Shown: positions 32,910 to 41,842, counted from the stretch's first letter. The stretch is DNA of 64,000 nucleotides from Pseudomonadota bacterium (GCA_018241425.1 JAFEDU010000002.1:62001-126000); one strand, 5' to 3'. The notes: generated by a model from the letters alone, not told the origin. A program made the numbers and translations.

Positions 32910-35006
32910 TTAATTCTCCATCGGCAGGGTCATCGTGAATCTCGTGCGGCTCTGCGGCGTGCGCTCGCAGCGGATGCTGCCGCCATGCCGCTCGATGATC
33001 GATTTTACCAGCCACAGCCCGAGTCCCAGGCCCGCAGGCTCAGGCTCGGTCAGCCCCCGCGCGAAGCGCGCGAACAGCACCGGCTGGTCGGCCGGGTCGG
33101 GCCCGGGACCCTCGTCCTCGACCCAGACCTCGAGGTGGGCAGGGTAGGGCTGGGCCCCGATGCGCACCGTGCTGTCCTCGGGGGCGTACTTGTTGGCGTT
33201 GGCGAGCAGGTTGACGAACACCTGGGTGAGCCGCGTGCGGTCGCCGTTCACCAGCGGCAGTTCCTCGGGCAGCCCGATCTCGAGGCGCTGGCCACGCTGG
33301 GCGAGGAGCGCCCCCACCAGCGCCTCGGCGTCCTCGACCACCTCGGCGAGCGCCACGCGCTGCACGCGGATGGCGAGCTGGCCGGACTCGATGCGCACGC
33401 TCTCGAGCAGGTTGTCGATGAGCTGGGTGAGCCGCACCGTGCCGCGCTCGAGGGTCGCGACCAGCTCGCGCACCTTGTCGGGCGGCAGCGTGTCCAGCCC
33501 TTCCGCCAGCAGCTCGATCGAGGCCATCTGGGCGGCGAGCGGTGTGCGGAACTCGTGGCTGATGTTGGCGAGGATCGAGTCGCGCGCACGGCGCACGGCC
33601 TCGAGCTCGGTCTCGTCCCGCATCACCTGCACCTGCATGCCCTCGGCGGGCGCCGCGCTGATGATGACGGTGTGGCGCGGCTCGCCGCCGCGGCTCAGGA
33701 TCTCCAGCGCCTGCACGCTGCCCGTGCCGCGCGCGGCCAGGATCGGGCAGCGCGTCTCGCACGGCCGCCGCCCGTCCTCGCTCCTGGGCCTGAGCACGTC
33801 GCCGCAGAAGCGCCCGACCGCCTCGCCCGCCTCCACCCCGAGCAGGCGGGCGGCCTGCGGGTTGAGGTAGCGGATGATGCGGTTCTTGTCGACCGCGTAG
33901 ACGCCCTCGACGATGCCGCCGAGCACCGCCTGCGCCTCGGCCTCGCGCCGCCGCAGCGCGCCGGTGAGCTCGATGAGGTTGCGGCGCATGTCCTCCATGG
34001 TGCGAGCGAGTGTGCCCACCTCCGCAGGTCCTCCCGGCGGTATGGAGGCGGAGAAGTCCCCCGCCCCCAGGCGCGCGGCGGCCGCGGTGAGGGCCCGCAC
34101 CGGGCTTGCGACGCGCTCGCCGAGCAGCATTCCGGCGACGATGGCGGCGATCGCGAGCAGCAGCGCCCCCACTAGCAGCTTGTGCACCAGCTGGTGCTCG
34201 GGGGCGTCCACGGCGCTCACCGGCAGCAGCGTGACGAGCAGCGCCACCGCCTCGCCGCTCACGGCGTAGACCGGCACGCAGGCGGCGTAGGCCTTCTGGC
34301 TGTCGATACGCATCACCGCCGAGCGGCCGTCGGCGAGCGCGGCGGCATAGAGCGGGGTGAAGGCACTCACCTCGGCGCCCGTGTAGGTGCGGTAGTCGAC
34401 GAGGCGCACCTCCATCCCCACCTGCTCGCCGAGGGCGTGCGCGAGGTGCTCATCGAGACGCCGCGCGACGTAAACGGACTGGTCGCTCCCGGCGAGCGGG
34501 GCGCGGGCGCCCAGCAGCGGCACCCGTGCGATGGCGGGCAGCGCCAGGAACGTCGCGCCCTGCTCGGAGGCCGCGGTCACGATCTGGGCCCAGTCGAGCG
34601 CCGGTCCCGACACCGCGACGACGCTCGGGCCTGAGAGCACCGCGCACGCATCGATGCCGGCGGCGTCGCAGTGGAACTTGAGCACCGGCGGCAGCGCCTC
34701 GCGCTGCCCTTGCGCGAGCAGGCGCTGCAGCGTCGGGTCGTCGGCGAGCGAGCGCGCCGCGCTGCGGGCCTCCTCGGCGCTGCGGCGCAGGTCCTCGCGC
34801 GCGGTGGAGGCCGCGAGCAGTGCCCGCGCCTTGGCCTGCTGGTCGGCGAGGTCGCGCAGCATGCCGCTCGCGTACCAGGTAAGCCCCGCGGCGACGACCA
34901 CCACCACCGCGAGCTGCATGGCGGTCAGCCACCACGACAGCCCGGTCTTGCCCGGGTCCGGCAGCCGGGTGCGCAGGAACTCGAGCAGGGCTCGCAGGCG
35001 CTCCAT
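32910..35006 (-). CDS. Membrane sensor histidine kinase with PAS domain, encoded in the sulfate operon
   Basis: The 698-residue kinase has a membrane helix at about 26-46, a periplasmic sensor of about 230 residues resembling a double Cache fold, a second helix at about 279-302, HAMP (about 303-355), a PAS domain (about 360-470), HisKA with the phosphorylated H484 in ISHEFRTPLA, and HATPase with NLLANANKYAP and GLGLGLWLV. The PAS domain holds a cysteine set (FCGDVLRP, then PCETRCPI, about residues 401-423) that might bind a metal or sense redox state. Its ATG follows the cysW stop after one base. Direct linkage to a sulfate permease suggests it senses sulfate or its transport, which is inference. 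Confidence 0.92.
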   Translation of the reverse strand: MERLRALLEFLRTRLPDPGKTGLSWWLTAMQLAVVVVVAAGLTWYASGMLRDLADQQAKARALLAASTAREDLRRSAEEARSAARSLADDPTLQRLLAQGQREALPPVLKFHCDAAGIDACAVLSGPSVVAVSGPALDWAQIVTAASEQGATFLALPAIARVPLLGARAPLAGSDQSVYVARRLDEHLAHALGEQVGMEVRLVDYRTYTGAEVSAFTPLYAAALADGRSAVMRIDSQKAYAACVPVYAVSGEAVALLVTLLPVSAVDAPEHQLVHKLLVGALLLAIAAIVAGMLLGERVASPVRALTAAAARLGAGDFSASIPPGGPAEVGTLARTMEDMRRNLIELTGALRRREAEAQAVLGGIVEGVYAVDKNRIIRYLNPQAARLLGVEAGEAVGRFCGDVLRPRSEDGRRPCETRCPILAARGTGSVQALEILSRGGEPRHTVIISAAPAEGMQVQVMRDETELEAVRRARDSILANISHEFRTPLAAQMASIELLAEGLDTLPPDKVRELVATLERGTVRLTQLIDNLLESVRIESGQLAIRVQRVALAEVVEDAEALVGALLAQRGQRLEIGLPEELPLVNGDRTRLTQVFVNLLANANKYAPEDSTVRIGAQPYPAHLEVWVEDEGPGPDPADQPVLFARFARGLTEPEPAGLGLGLWLVKSIIERHGGSIRCERTPQSRTRFTMTLPMEN

Positions 35007-35007
35007 C

Positions 35008-35871
35008 TCAGCGGCGCCGGTAGCCCGTGCGCTCTACCAGGGTCTTCACGACCAGGGTGAATATCGCGAGCAGGGTGAGGAGGGAAGCCACGGCGAAGGC
35101 GCCGACGAAGTTGTACTCGTTGTAGAGGATCTCGACGTGCAGCGGCATGGTGTTGGTGAGCCCGCGGATGTGGCCGGAGACCACCGAGACCGCGCCGAAC
35201 TCGCCCATGGCGCGCGCATTGCAGAGGACCATGCCGTAGACCAGACCCCAGCGCACCTTGGGCAAAGTGACCCGGAAGAACGTCATCCAGCCGCCGGCGC
35301 CGAGGGTGATCGCCGCCTCCTCCTCGTCGTTGCCGAGCTGCTCCATCAGCGGAATCAGCTCGCGCGCCACGTACGGAAAGGTGACGAACATGGTCGCGAG
35401 CATGATCCCCGGGAGGGCGAAGATGATGCTGATGTCGTGCGCCTGCAGCCACAGGCCAAACCAGCCGTGCAGGCCGAACAGGAGCACGAACACCATGCCG
35501 GAGATCACCGGGGAGATCGCGAGCGGCAGGTCGATGAGCGTGATCAGCATGCTCTTGCCGCGGAACTCGAACTTGGCGATCGCCCAGGCGGCCGCGAGCC
35601 CGAACACCGTGTTGAGGGGCACGACCACCGCCGCGGTCAGCAGCGTCAGGCGGATCGCGGCGGCCGTGTCCGGGTCGGAGAAGCTGTGCAGATAGGCAGC
35701 GATGCCCTTCGACAGCGCCATGATGAACACGGTCGCGAGCGGGGCGAGCAGCACCGCGGCGAGGAAGGCGAGCGAGACGGTGATGAACCCGACGCGCACC
35801 AGGGCGTGCATCCAGGTGTGTTGCCCCGGGCGGCCTTCCGCCGCGTGGCTGTCGATGCCGGTCGCGGACAT
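35008..35871 (-). CDS. cysW: Sulfate ABC transporter permease CysW
   Basis: The 287-residue inner-membrane permease pairs with CysT. It has about six membrane helices and the coupling-helix EAA motif in EEEAAITLGAGGWMTFFRVTLP, then ARAMGEFGAVSVVSG, characteristic of CysW. ATG 35871 overlaps the cysT stop by one base (TGATG). The kinase gene starts one base after its stop. It uses the CysA ATPase for energy and receives sulfate from the binding protein encoded at 31169. Confidence 0.94.
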   Translation of the reverse strand: MSATGIDSHAAEGRPGQHTWMHALVRVGFITVSLAFLAAVLLAPLATVFIMALSKGIAAYLHSFSDPDTAAAIRLTLLTAAVVVPLNTVFGLAAAWAIAKFEFRGKSMLITLIDLPLAISPVISGMVFVLLFGLHGWFGLWLQAHDISIIFALPGIMLATMFVTFPYVARELIPLMEQLGNDEEEAAITLGAGGWMTFFRVTLPKVRWGLVYGMVLCNARAMGEFGAVSVVSGHIRGLTNTMPLHVEILYNEYNFVGAFAVASLLTLLAIFTLVVKTLVERTGYRRR

Positions 35872-36707
35872 CAGTGGCCCGTGCGCACGTAGCGCCGCCG
35901 GCCCCAGGCCTGCAGCAGGTTGATGGTGAGGAGCATGACGAACGAGATCACCAGCATCACGAGGCCCAGAGCCGCGGCGCCCTGGTAGTCGAACTGCTCG
36001 AGGTGGATGACGATGAGGAGCGGGGTGATCTCGGTCTTCATCGGCAGGTTCCCGGAGATGAAGATTACCGAGCCGTACTCGCCCACCGCCCGGGCGAACG
36101 CGAGCGTGAAGCCGGTGAGGAGCGCCGGCAGCACGGTCGGCAGGATGATGCGGCGGAACACGTAGAAGCGCCCGGCGCCTAAGGTTTCCGCGGCGTCCTC
36201 CAGGTCGCGCTGCACCTCCAGCAGCGCCGGCTGCACGGCGCGCACCGCGAAGGGCATGCTGATGAGGGTGAGGGCGAGGGTGACGCCGAGCCAGGTGTAC
36301 GCCACCTTGATGCCGAGCGGCTCCAGGTAGCGCCCGATCCAGCCGTTCTGGGCGAACACGGTGGTTAGCGCGATGCCGGAGACCGCGGTCGGCAGGGCGA
36401 AGGGCATGTCGATGAGGGCATCGATGAGCTTGCGCCCCGGGAACTCGTAGCGCGTGAGGGTCCAGGCGATCACGAACCCGAACACAACGTTGACGGAGGC
36501 AGCCAGGAGCGAGGCGCCGAAGGACAGGCGGTAGGAGCCCAGCGCGCGCGCGCTGAACACCGTGTGCACGAAGTCGGCCCAGTGCATCGAGGTCGCCGAC
36601 AGCACCAGCGCCGCCAGCGGCAGCAGCACGATCGTGCTCAGGAAGAACGTCGTGAAGCCGAAGGTCAGCCCGAAGCCCGGCAGCACGCTCGGGGCGCGGA
36701 AGCTCAC
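35871..36707 (-). CDS. cysT: Sulfate ABC transporter permease CysT (CysU)
   Basis: The 278-residue permease has six predicted helices, the coupling stretch LEDAAETLGAGRFYVFRRIILP, and ARAVGEYGSVIFISGN, typical of CysT/CysU. The GTG start at 36707 overlaps the cysA stop as GTGA and the stop overlaps cysW by one base, so all three transport genes are tightly coupled. The order ATPase, CysT, CysW differs from the E. coli cysPTWA order. Confidence 0.94.
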   Translation of the reverse strand: MSFRAPSVLPGFGLTFGFTTFFLSTIVLLPLAALVLSATSMHWADFVHTVFSARALGSYRLSFGASLLAASVNVVFGFVIAWTLTRYEFPGRKLIDALIDMPFALPTAVSGIALTTVFAQNGWIGRYLEPLGIKVAYTWLGVTLALTLISMPFAVRAVQPALLEVQRDLEDAAETLGAGRFYVFRRIILPTVLPALLTGFTLAFARAVGEYGSVIFISGNLPMKTEITPLLIVIHLEQFDYQGAAALGLVMLVISFVMLLTINLLQAWGRRRYVRTGH

Positions 36708-38452
36708 GGGGTCCCCCGGTGCACGATGAGGACCGGCCAGCGCCCGTCGAGCAGGGCGCCGAGGCGGCTGGGGAAGCCGGCGAGGTCACACAGTCCCAGG
36801 ATGAGCATCTGCCCGGGATTGTCGGCGAGGCGCCGCGCCAGCCCCGCCTCGGCCGCCCCGAAGTGCAGCTCGGTGCGCATCTCCAGTCCGTGCGCGGCCT
36901 TGGCCTCCGAGCGCGCATCCAGGAGCTCGCGCATGCCCTGTGGCGAGGGCGCCTGGGCATCGCCGGCGACGATGCCCACGTAGACCGCCTCGGCCGGCAC
37001 GTGACGCAGCAGGCTCGCGGCGATGGCGAGCGTCGCCCCGCGCGCGGCCTCGCCGATCCAGTGGATGAGGACCCGCTGCGGGGGCGCGGCATCGGCGGGC
37101 ATGACCAGGAGGTCGTGCGCCCCGCGGCGCAGCAGCCACTCGGCGCGCGCCGCAGCCTGCGCACCCGCGGCGATCACCGTGGTGCCGACGAAGGTGTCCC
37201 CGCCCTGGCAGGGCGCCTCCGGCTGCCCGAGTTGCGGCTCGACCCGCATGCCGACCCGGGTCTTCATGCGCTGCGCGAGCATCAGGAGCAGGCCCTGCTG
37301 GCTCAGGCGCTCGGTGTCGGCCTCGTCCATGGCGCAGGCGGTGAAGCTGGACAGCGGCGTCGGCAGGAGGTGCACGCGGCGCACGCCGACCGCGACCGCC
37401 TGCCCGGGGCGCACCTCGAGCGCGCGGCGCTCGTGCTGGGTGCGGGTCACCTGGAGTGCGCTGTGGGTCTCCCCGTCGCTCGAGGACAAAAGCGAGGCCT
37501 GCGCCCCGGCCTCCAGGCGCAGGCGCAGCCGCTCGAGCGCGCCGGTGAACACGATCTCGTCGGCCACCGCGTTGGCGAGGAACCCGCAGCCGAGCGACTC
37601 GCGGTCGGCGGCCAGTTCGACGTCCTCCGGGCGCACCACGGCCACGACCTCGTTCTCGCGCTCGCCGGAAGCGCGCTCCTCGGGCGCCACGGTGGTCGCG
37701 CCGACCTGGATGCCGTCGGGGGTGCGGCGCGCGAGGATCAGGTTCGCGGCGCCCAGGAACGTGGCGACGAAGCGCGTCGCGGGGCGGGCGTACAGCTCGT
37801 GCGGCGCGTTGACCTCCAGGAGCCGGCCGAGGTTCATGATGCCGATGCGGTCGGCCATGGCGAACGCCTCCTCCTGGTCGTGGGTGACCAGGACGGTGGT
37901 GATGCCGAGCTCGCGCTGCACCTGGCGGATGGTGCGCCGCAGCTCCTCGCGGATCTTGGCATCGAGCGCGCCAAAGGGCTCATCGAGCAGGAGCACCTCG
38001 GGCTTGTGCGCGAGCGCCCGCGCGACCGCGACGCGCTGCTGCTGGCCGCCGGAGAGCTGCGCCGGCAGTCGCTCGTCCATGCCCTCGAGGGCCACCAGGC
38101 GCAGCAGCTCCTGCCGCCGCTCGCGGCGCGCCCGCGCGCGCATGCGCCGCACCCGCAGCGCGAACTCGATGTTCTCGGCGACCGTCATGTGGCGGAACAG
38201 CGCGTAGTTCTGGAACACCAGCCCCACGCCGCGCTTGCGCGCGGCGACGTGGGTGACGTCGCGGCCGTGCAGCTCGATGCGGCCGTGGTCGATGCCGGCC
38301 AGGCCCGCGATCGCGCGCAGCAGCGTGCTCTTGCCGCTGCCGGAGGGCCCGAGCAGGACGAAGAACTCACCGTCCCCGATGCTCAGGGATACGTCGTTGA
38401 CGACCGGCGCGCCGCCGTAGTGCTTGGTGACCTGATCGAGTGTGATGGACAT
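36704..38452 (-). CDS. cysA: Sulfate ABC transporter ATPase CysA fused to universal-stress-like domains
   Basis: The 582-residue protein is over 200 residues longer than ordinary CysA. Residues 1-235 are the ABC domain: Walker A GPSGSGKST at 35-43, LSGGQQQRVAVARAL, Walker B VLLLDEPFGALD and the switch VLVTHDQEEA. Residues about 245-365 are the usual regulatory domain. From about 370 to the end comes an extension that looks like one and a half to two Usp domains: FTACAMDEADTERL opens the first, GAHDLLVMPAD and RVLIHWIGEAARGA bound the middle, and LILGLCDLAG with PVLIVHRG close the last. Usp identity is from pattern only. It heads the leftward operon and has a TAACCGC box upstream. Confidence 0.9.
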   Translation of the reverse strand: MSITLDQVTKHYGGAPVVNDVSLSIGDGEFFVLLGPSGSGKSTLLRAIAGLAGIDHGRIELHGRDVTHVAARKRGVGLVFQNYALFRHMTVAENIEFALRVRRMRARARRERRQELLRLVALEGMDERLPAQLSGGQQQRVAVARALAHKPEVLLLDEPFGALDAKIREELRRTIRQVQRELGITTVLVTHDQEEAFAMADRIGIMNLGRLLEVNAPHELYARPATRFVATFLGAANLILARRTPDGIQVGATTVAPEERASGERENEVVAVVRPEDVELAADRESLGCGFLANAVADEIVFTGALERLRLRLEAGAQASLLSSSDGETHSALQVTRTQHERRALEVRPGQAVAVGVRRVHLLPTPLSSFTACAMDEADTERLSQQGLLLMLAQRMKTRVGMRVEPQLGQPEAPCQGGDTFVGTTVIAAGAQAAARAEWLLRRGAHDLLVMPADAAPPQRVLIHWIGEAARGATLAIAASLLRHVPAEAVYVGIVAGDAQAPSPQGMRELLDARSEAKAAHGLEMRTELHFGAAEAGLARRLADNPGQMLILGLCDLAGFPSRLGALLDGRWPVLIVHRGTP

Positions 38453-38507
38453 TCGATCGATGCTACCGGGCCTTGGCCCTCAGCGTCACGGCCCGGAAGG
38501 GCAGGGG

Positions 38508-38525
38508 CCGGTCACAAAGCGGTTA
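38508..38525 (-). promoter_or_regulatory. TAACCGC box pair upstream of cysA
   Basis: On the minus strand TAACCGC (38525-38519) is followed after four bases by TGACCGG (38514-38508), which matches 5 of 7 positions at the same 11-base pitch seen before the sulfate-binding protein gene. It lies 56 to 73 bases before the cysA ATG. A shared regulator is suggested, not shown. Confidence 0.4.
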
Positions 38526-38545
38526 CAGGCTCAGAAACCGCCGGT

Positions 38546-38815
38546 TCAGAGCAGCATCATGACGCCCGGACATGACTTAAGTTCACTCACCAGGGCCTCG
38601 ATCTGCGCACGGCTGTGCGCGTGGAGGTTCACCGTGATCGAGACGAAGTTGCCGTTGGCGCTCGGCCGCTCGGTGAGGCGTCCTGCTTCGATCCCGGGGG
38701 CGTGGCGCTCGAGGATGGCGCGCACGCGCTCGCGGAAATCTCCCTCGGGCCGGCCGACGATCTTGACCGGGTAGTCGGTCGGAAACTTGAGCGGGCTGTC
38801 CTTGGCATCGCCCAT
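38546..38815 (-). CDS. ybeD: YbeD (DUF493) family protein
   Basis: The 89-residue protein belongs to the YbeD family, small ferredoxin-like-fold proteins resembling ACT regulatory domains, usually encoded beside lipB. FPTDYPVKIVGRP starts the fold and GNFVSITVNLHAHSRAQIEAL closes it. ATG 38815 with GGTGAG upstream is preferred over a longer frame beginning at 38869; it starts 4 bases after the dat stop. In many gammaproteobacteria lipB and lipA follow next, but here the sulfate module intervenes and lipA-lipB lie 7 kb away in the opposite orientation. Confidence 0.9.
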   Translation of the reverse strand: MGDAKDSPLKFPTDYPVKIVGRPEGDFRERVRAILERHAPGIEAGRLTERPSANGNFVSITVNLHAHSRAQIEALVSELKSCPGVMMLL

Positions 38816-38819
38816 GGTC

Positions 38820-39692
38820 TCACCAGGGCGTTGCGGAAATCTCCGCCTTGTAGGCCTGCAGGGCGCCATGCACCTTACTGAAGACCGGCCCCGGGCGGCC
38901 TGCGCCCACCGGGTGGCCGTCGAGGCGCGTCACCGGCTGCAGCTCGCGCGTGGCGGCCGTGAGCCAGATCTCCTGCGCGCCGCGCAGCTGCGCCTCGCTC
39001 ACCGTGTCGGTGCGGCAGCGCACGCCGGCGCGCGCGCACATTTCCTCGACCGCGGGCCGGGTGGTGCCGGGGAGGATGCGCTGCGAGTTGGGCGGCACCA
39101 GCACCTCGCCGCCGAGCACCACGGCCACGGAGGAGGCCGAGGCCTCCATGAGTTCCCCGTCGCGCAGCAGGATGGTCTCGGCCGCGCCGGCGCTCACCGA
39201 CAGTTCGCGCAGCAGCACGTTGGCGAGGAGTGCGGTGGACTTGATGTCGCAGCGCGCCCAGCGCGTGTCGGCTGCCGTGATGCAGGCCACGCCGCGCTCG
39301 AGCACCTCGGCCGAGTTCGCGGGCAGCGGAGCTGCGAACGCGAACACGGTGCGCGGGATGTCGGGGAGCGGCGCATGGCTGCGCCCGAACTCCGCGCCGC
39401 GGGTCACCTGCCAGTAGAGGTACAGGTCGCCGCCGCCATTTTTCTCGATCAGCGTCGCGAAGATGCTGCGCCAGGTCTTTTCCGGCAGCGGGTCCTGCAT
39501 CTGCAGCGAGGCTAAGCTGCGCGCCATGCGCGACAAGTGCGCGGCAAAGCGGAACGGGCGGCTGGCGTAGACCGGCATCACCTCGTAGGCGGCATCGGCG
39601 AACAGGAAGGCGCGGTCGAGCGGGGAGACGCGTGCATCCTTCAGCGGCAGGAACTCACCGTTCAGGTAGCACAGCGGCAGCGGCTCGCCCAT
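38820..39692 (-). CDS. dat: Class IV aminotransferase, D-amino acid aminotransferase type
   Basis: The 290-residue PLP enzyme of fold type IV probably makes D-alanine or D-glutamate, or acts as a related branched-chain or 4-amino-4-deoxychorismate enzyme. The PLP lysine is K151 in RCDIKSTALLANVLL. YLNGEFLPLKDARVSPLDRAFLF is the N-terminal signature (shortened here to YLNGEFLPLKDARV plus LDRAFLF). EASASSVAVVLGG and LPGTTRPAVEEMC bind the cofactor phosphate. Its place between dacA and ybeD in a peptidoglycan gene block favours the D-amino acid role. Confidence 0.87.
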   Translation of the reverse strand: MGEPLPLCYLNGEFLPLKDARVSPLDRAFLFADAAYEVMPVYASRPFRFAAHLSRMARSLASLQMQDPLPEKTWRSIFATLIEKNGGGDLYLYWQVTRGAEFGRSHAPLPDIPRTVFAFAAPLPANSAEVLERGVACITAADTRWARCDIKSTALLANVLLRELSVSAGAAETILLRDGELMEASASSVAVVLGGEVLVPPNSQRILPGTTRPAVEEMCARAGVRCRTDTVSEAQLRGAQEIWLTAATRELQPVTRLDGHPVGAGRPGPVFSKVHGALQAYKAEISATPW

Positions 39693-39719
39693 GGCTTCTG
39701 GTCCCCGTGCAGTTGCGCT

Positions 39720-40928
39720 TCAGTGGAACCAGAGGGCGATGCTGTCGGTCATGCGCGTCCACAGGCCACCGAGTGCAACTTCCGCGAACGGCACCAGCGG
39801 GGCGCGCGCCACCACCTGGCCGGTCGCATCGCTCACGCTGAACTCACCCACGGGCTTCAGAGCCGCGAGCGGTGCGATCAGCGGTTCGTTGAAGATGTGC
39901 GTGCTGGTCTTGAGGGTGCCGCCCTGGCCGCGCGCCACGGTCGCGTACACGTCGACCGGTACGCCGAGGTCGGCGTACTCGCCGGTCGACTTGTAGACGC
40001 GGGGCTTGAGGATGGTTTCCTTCGCCGCCTTGACGCGCACCGTCTCGTAGAACGTGTAGCCGTAGTTGAGGAGCGCGGCGCTCGCGTCCTCGCGTGCCTT
40101 GATGCTCGGGGAGCCCATGACGATCGAGACCAGGCGCATGCCGTTGCGGTTGGCGGAGGTCGCAAGGCAGAAGCCCGCGCTGTCGGTGTGGCCGGTCTTT
40201 AGCCCGTCGACGGTCGGGTCCTTGCCGAGGAGCCCGTTGCGGTTGTCCTGGCGGATGTTGTTCCACATGAACTGCTTGAGCGAGAACAGCGGGTAGTACT
40301 GCGGGAACTCGCGGATGATCGCGGCCGACAGGATCTCGATGTCGTGCGCGGTGGTGTAGTGGTTGGGCGAGGGCAGGCCGTCGCTGTTCTCGAAGTTGCT
40401 GTTCTTCATGCCCAGCCGGTGCGCGTACTCGTTCATCATCTGCGCGAACGCGGCCTCGGTGCCGCCGACGCGCTCGGCGAGCGCGATGGTCGCATCGTTG
40501 CCGGACTGGACGATCATGCCCTTGATCAGGATGTCGACCGGGATCTGGGTGCCGACCTGCACGAAGGTGCGCGAGCCCTCGGCCTTCCAGGCGTGCTCGC
40601 TGATGGTCACCATGTCGGTAAGCTTCAGGCGGTTCTCCTCGAGCGCCTTGAACACCACGTAGGCCGTCATGAGCTTGGTGAGGCTCGCAGGCTCGGCGCG
40701 GTCGTCCATGTGCGACTGGGCGAGGACGCGGCCGCTCAGGTAGTCCACCAGGATGTAGGCACGCGCATCGACGCTCGGCGGCGGCGGGATCGGGGCTGTC
40801 GTGGCCGCGGCGGAGGGCGCGGCCGGTGCGGCTGCGGGCATGGCGGCGGCAGGCGCCGGGGCAGGCGCGGCGGCGCCGGTTGCGAGTGCGGGGATCAAGA
40901 GCAGCGCCAGGGACAGTGAGCGAAGCAC
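39720..40928 (-). CDS. dacA: D-alanyl-D-alanine carboxypeptidase (PBP5/6 type)
   Basis: The 402-residue penicillin-binding protein trims the terminal D-alanine from peptidoglycan side chains. A signal peptide is followed by a Pro/Ala-rich stretch, then SxxK in ASLTKLMTAYV, SxN in QSGNDATIALAE and KTG in LKTGHTDSAGFC. The C-terminal domain ends with an amphipathic helix (LGGLWTRMTDSIALWFH) that anchors the enzyme to the inner membrane. The start is GTG 40928, with AGAGGA about ten bases upstream. An 86-base gap separates it from rlpA. Confidence 0.95.
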   Translation of the reverse strand: MLRSLSLALLLIPALATGAAAPAPAPAAAMPAAAPAAPSAAATTAPIPPPPSVDARAYILVDYLSGRVLAQSHMDDRAEPASLTKLMTAYVVFKALEENRLKLTDMVTISEHAWKAEGSRTFVQVGTQIPVDILIKGMIVQSGNDATIALAERVGGTEAAFAQMMNEYAHRLGMKNSNFENSDGLPSPNHYTTAHDIEILSAAIIREFPQYYPLFSLKQFMWNNIRQDNRNGLLGKDPTVDGLKTGHTDSAGFCLATSANRNGMRLVSIVMGSPSIKAREDASAALLNYGYTFYETVRVKAAKETILKPRVYKSTGEYADLGVPVDVYATVARGQGGTLKTSTHIFNEPLIAPLAALKPVGEFSVSDATGQVVARAPLVPFAEVALGGLWTRMTDSIALWFH

Positions 40929-41014
40929 GGTGGTGGGATTCCTCTTGGGGACAGGGGGTTAAAAAGGGAGCGGTATCTTAGCGTAAGGCGGTTGCGGCGC
41001 CGCGCGCGGTTCGC

Positions 41015-41842
41015 TCAATCATTGGCGAGCCGCGCGCCCGGGATGCCCAGGGCCCTGAGCTTCTGGGCCAGGTCGTCGAACTGCGCCACCGTGTTCACCG
41101 GACCCAGGCGCACCCGGTACAGGCTCTTCTGGCCGGCGACCGGCGAGAGCACGAACGCGTTGGCAAGTCCCGCTGCGTGCAGCTGGGCGTTGAGGTGCTC
41201 GGCATTGCGCGGGTCACCGAACGCGCCGGCCTGCACGTAGAGCGCCGGCGGTGGCGCCTCGGTGGCGCGGGTGATCTCGTCCGGGGCTCCCGGCGTCAGG
41301 GTCTTGAGCTCTACGAGCGTCGTGCCCTCGCGCAGCATGTCGAGCTTGGCGGCCGCCGTGTAGGAGAGGTCGATCAGCCGGTTGGCGACGAACGGCCCGC
41401 GGTCGTTCACGCGCACCACGACGCTGCGGCCGTTCCTGAGGTTGGTGACCCGCACGTAGCAGGGCAGCGGCAGGGTCTTGTGGGCGGCCGTCATGCCGTA
41501 CATGTCGTAGGGCTCGCCGCTCGAGGTGCTGCCGCCGTGGAAGGTGGGCCCGTACCAGGAGGCGACCCCGCGCTCGCTGTAGCCCTCGGCGCTCGCGAGC
41601 ACCACGTAGCGCTGGCCCATGACGTCGTAGAAGGGTGGGTTGCCGTGCGCGCTGCGGGGCTCCACGCGCGGCACGGCATCCGGGATGGCATCGATGGCCG
41701 ACGCGCTCGGCGGCGGCGGAACCGGGGCGGGTACCGCCGGCACCGGCGCGGGGGGCGTCTCGCGGTGCGGGCTGAGCGAGCAGGCGGCCAGCACGAGGGC
41801 GGTGATGCCGGCGGCCGCGCTGCGCGTCTTCGCGAACCTCAC
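41015..41842 (-). CDS. rlpA: Septal ring lytic transglycosylase RlpA
   Basis: The 275-residue outer-membrane lipoprotein has a lipobox (LVLAACSL), a Pro-rich linker, a double-psi beta-barrel domain with GVASWYGPTFHGG and VVRVNDRGPFV, and a C-terminal SPOR domain (about 200-275) that binds denuded glycan at the septum. In Pseudomonas this enzyme cleaves naked glycan strands. The GTG start at 41842 overlaps the mltB stop as GTGA. Confidence 0.94.
   Translation of the reverse strand: MRFAKTRSAAAGITALVLAACSLSPHRETPPAPVPAVPAPVPPPPSASAIDAIPDAVPRVEPRSAHGNPPFYDVMGQRYVVLASAEGYSERGVASWYGPTFHGGSTSSGEPYDMYGMTAAHKTLPLPCYVRVTNLRNGRSVVVRVNDRGPFVANRLIDLSYTAAAKLDMLREGTTLVELKTLTPGAPDEITRATEAPPPALYVQAGAFGDPRNAEHLNAQLHAAGLANAFVLSPVAGQKSLYRVRLGPVNTVAQFDDLAQKLRALGIPGARLAND

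Noticed and set aside
35872..37164. Extension of cysW into a 718-codon frame
   Set aside because: The upstream part is a shadow of cysT and cysA in another frame; ATG 35871 gives a normal CysW.
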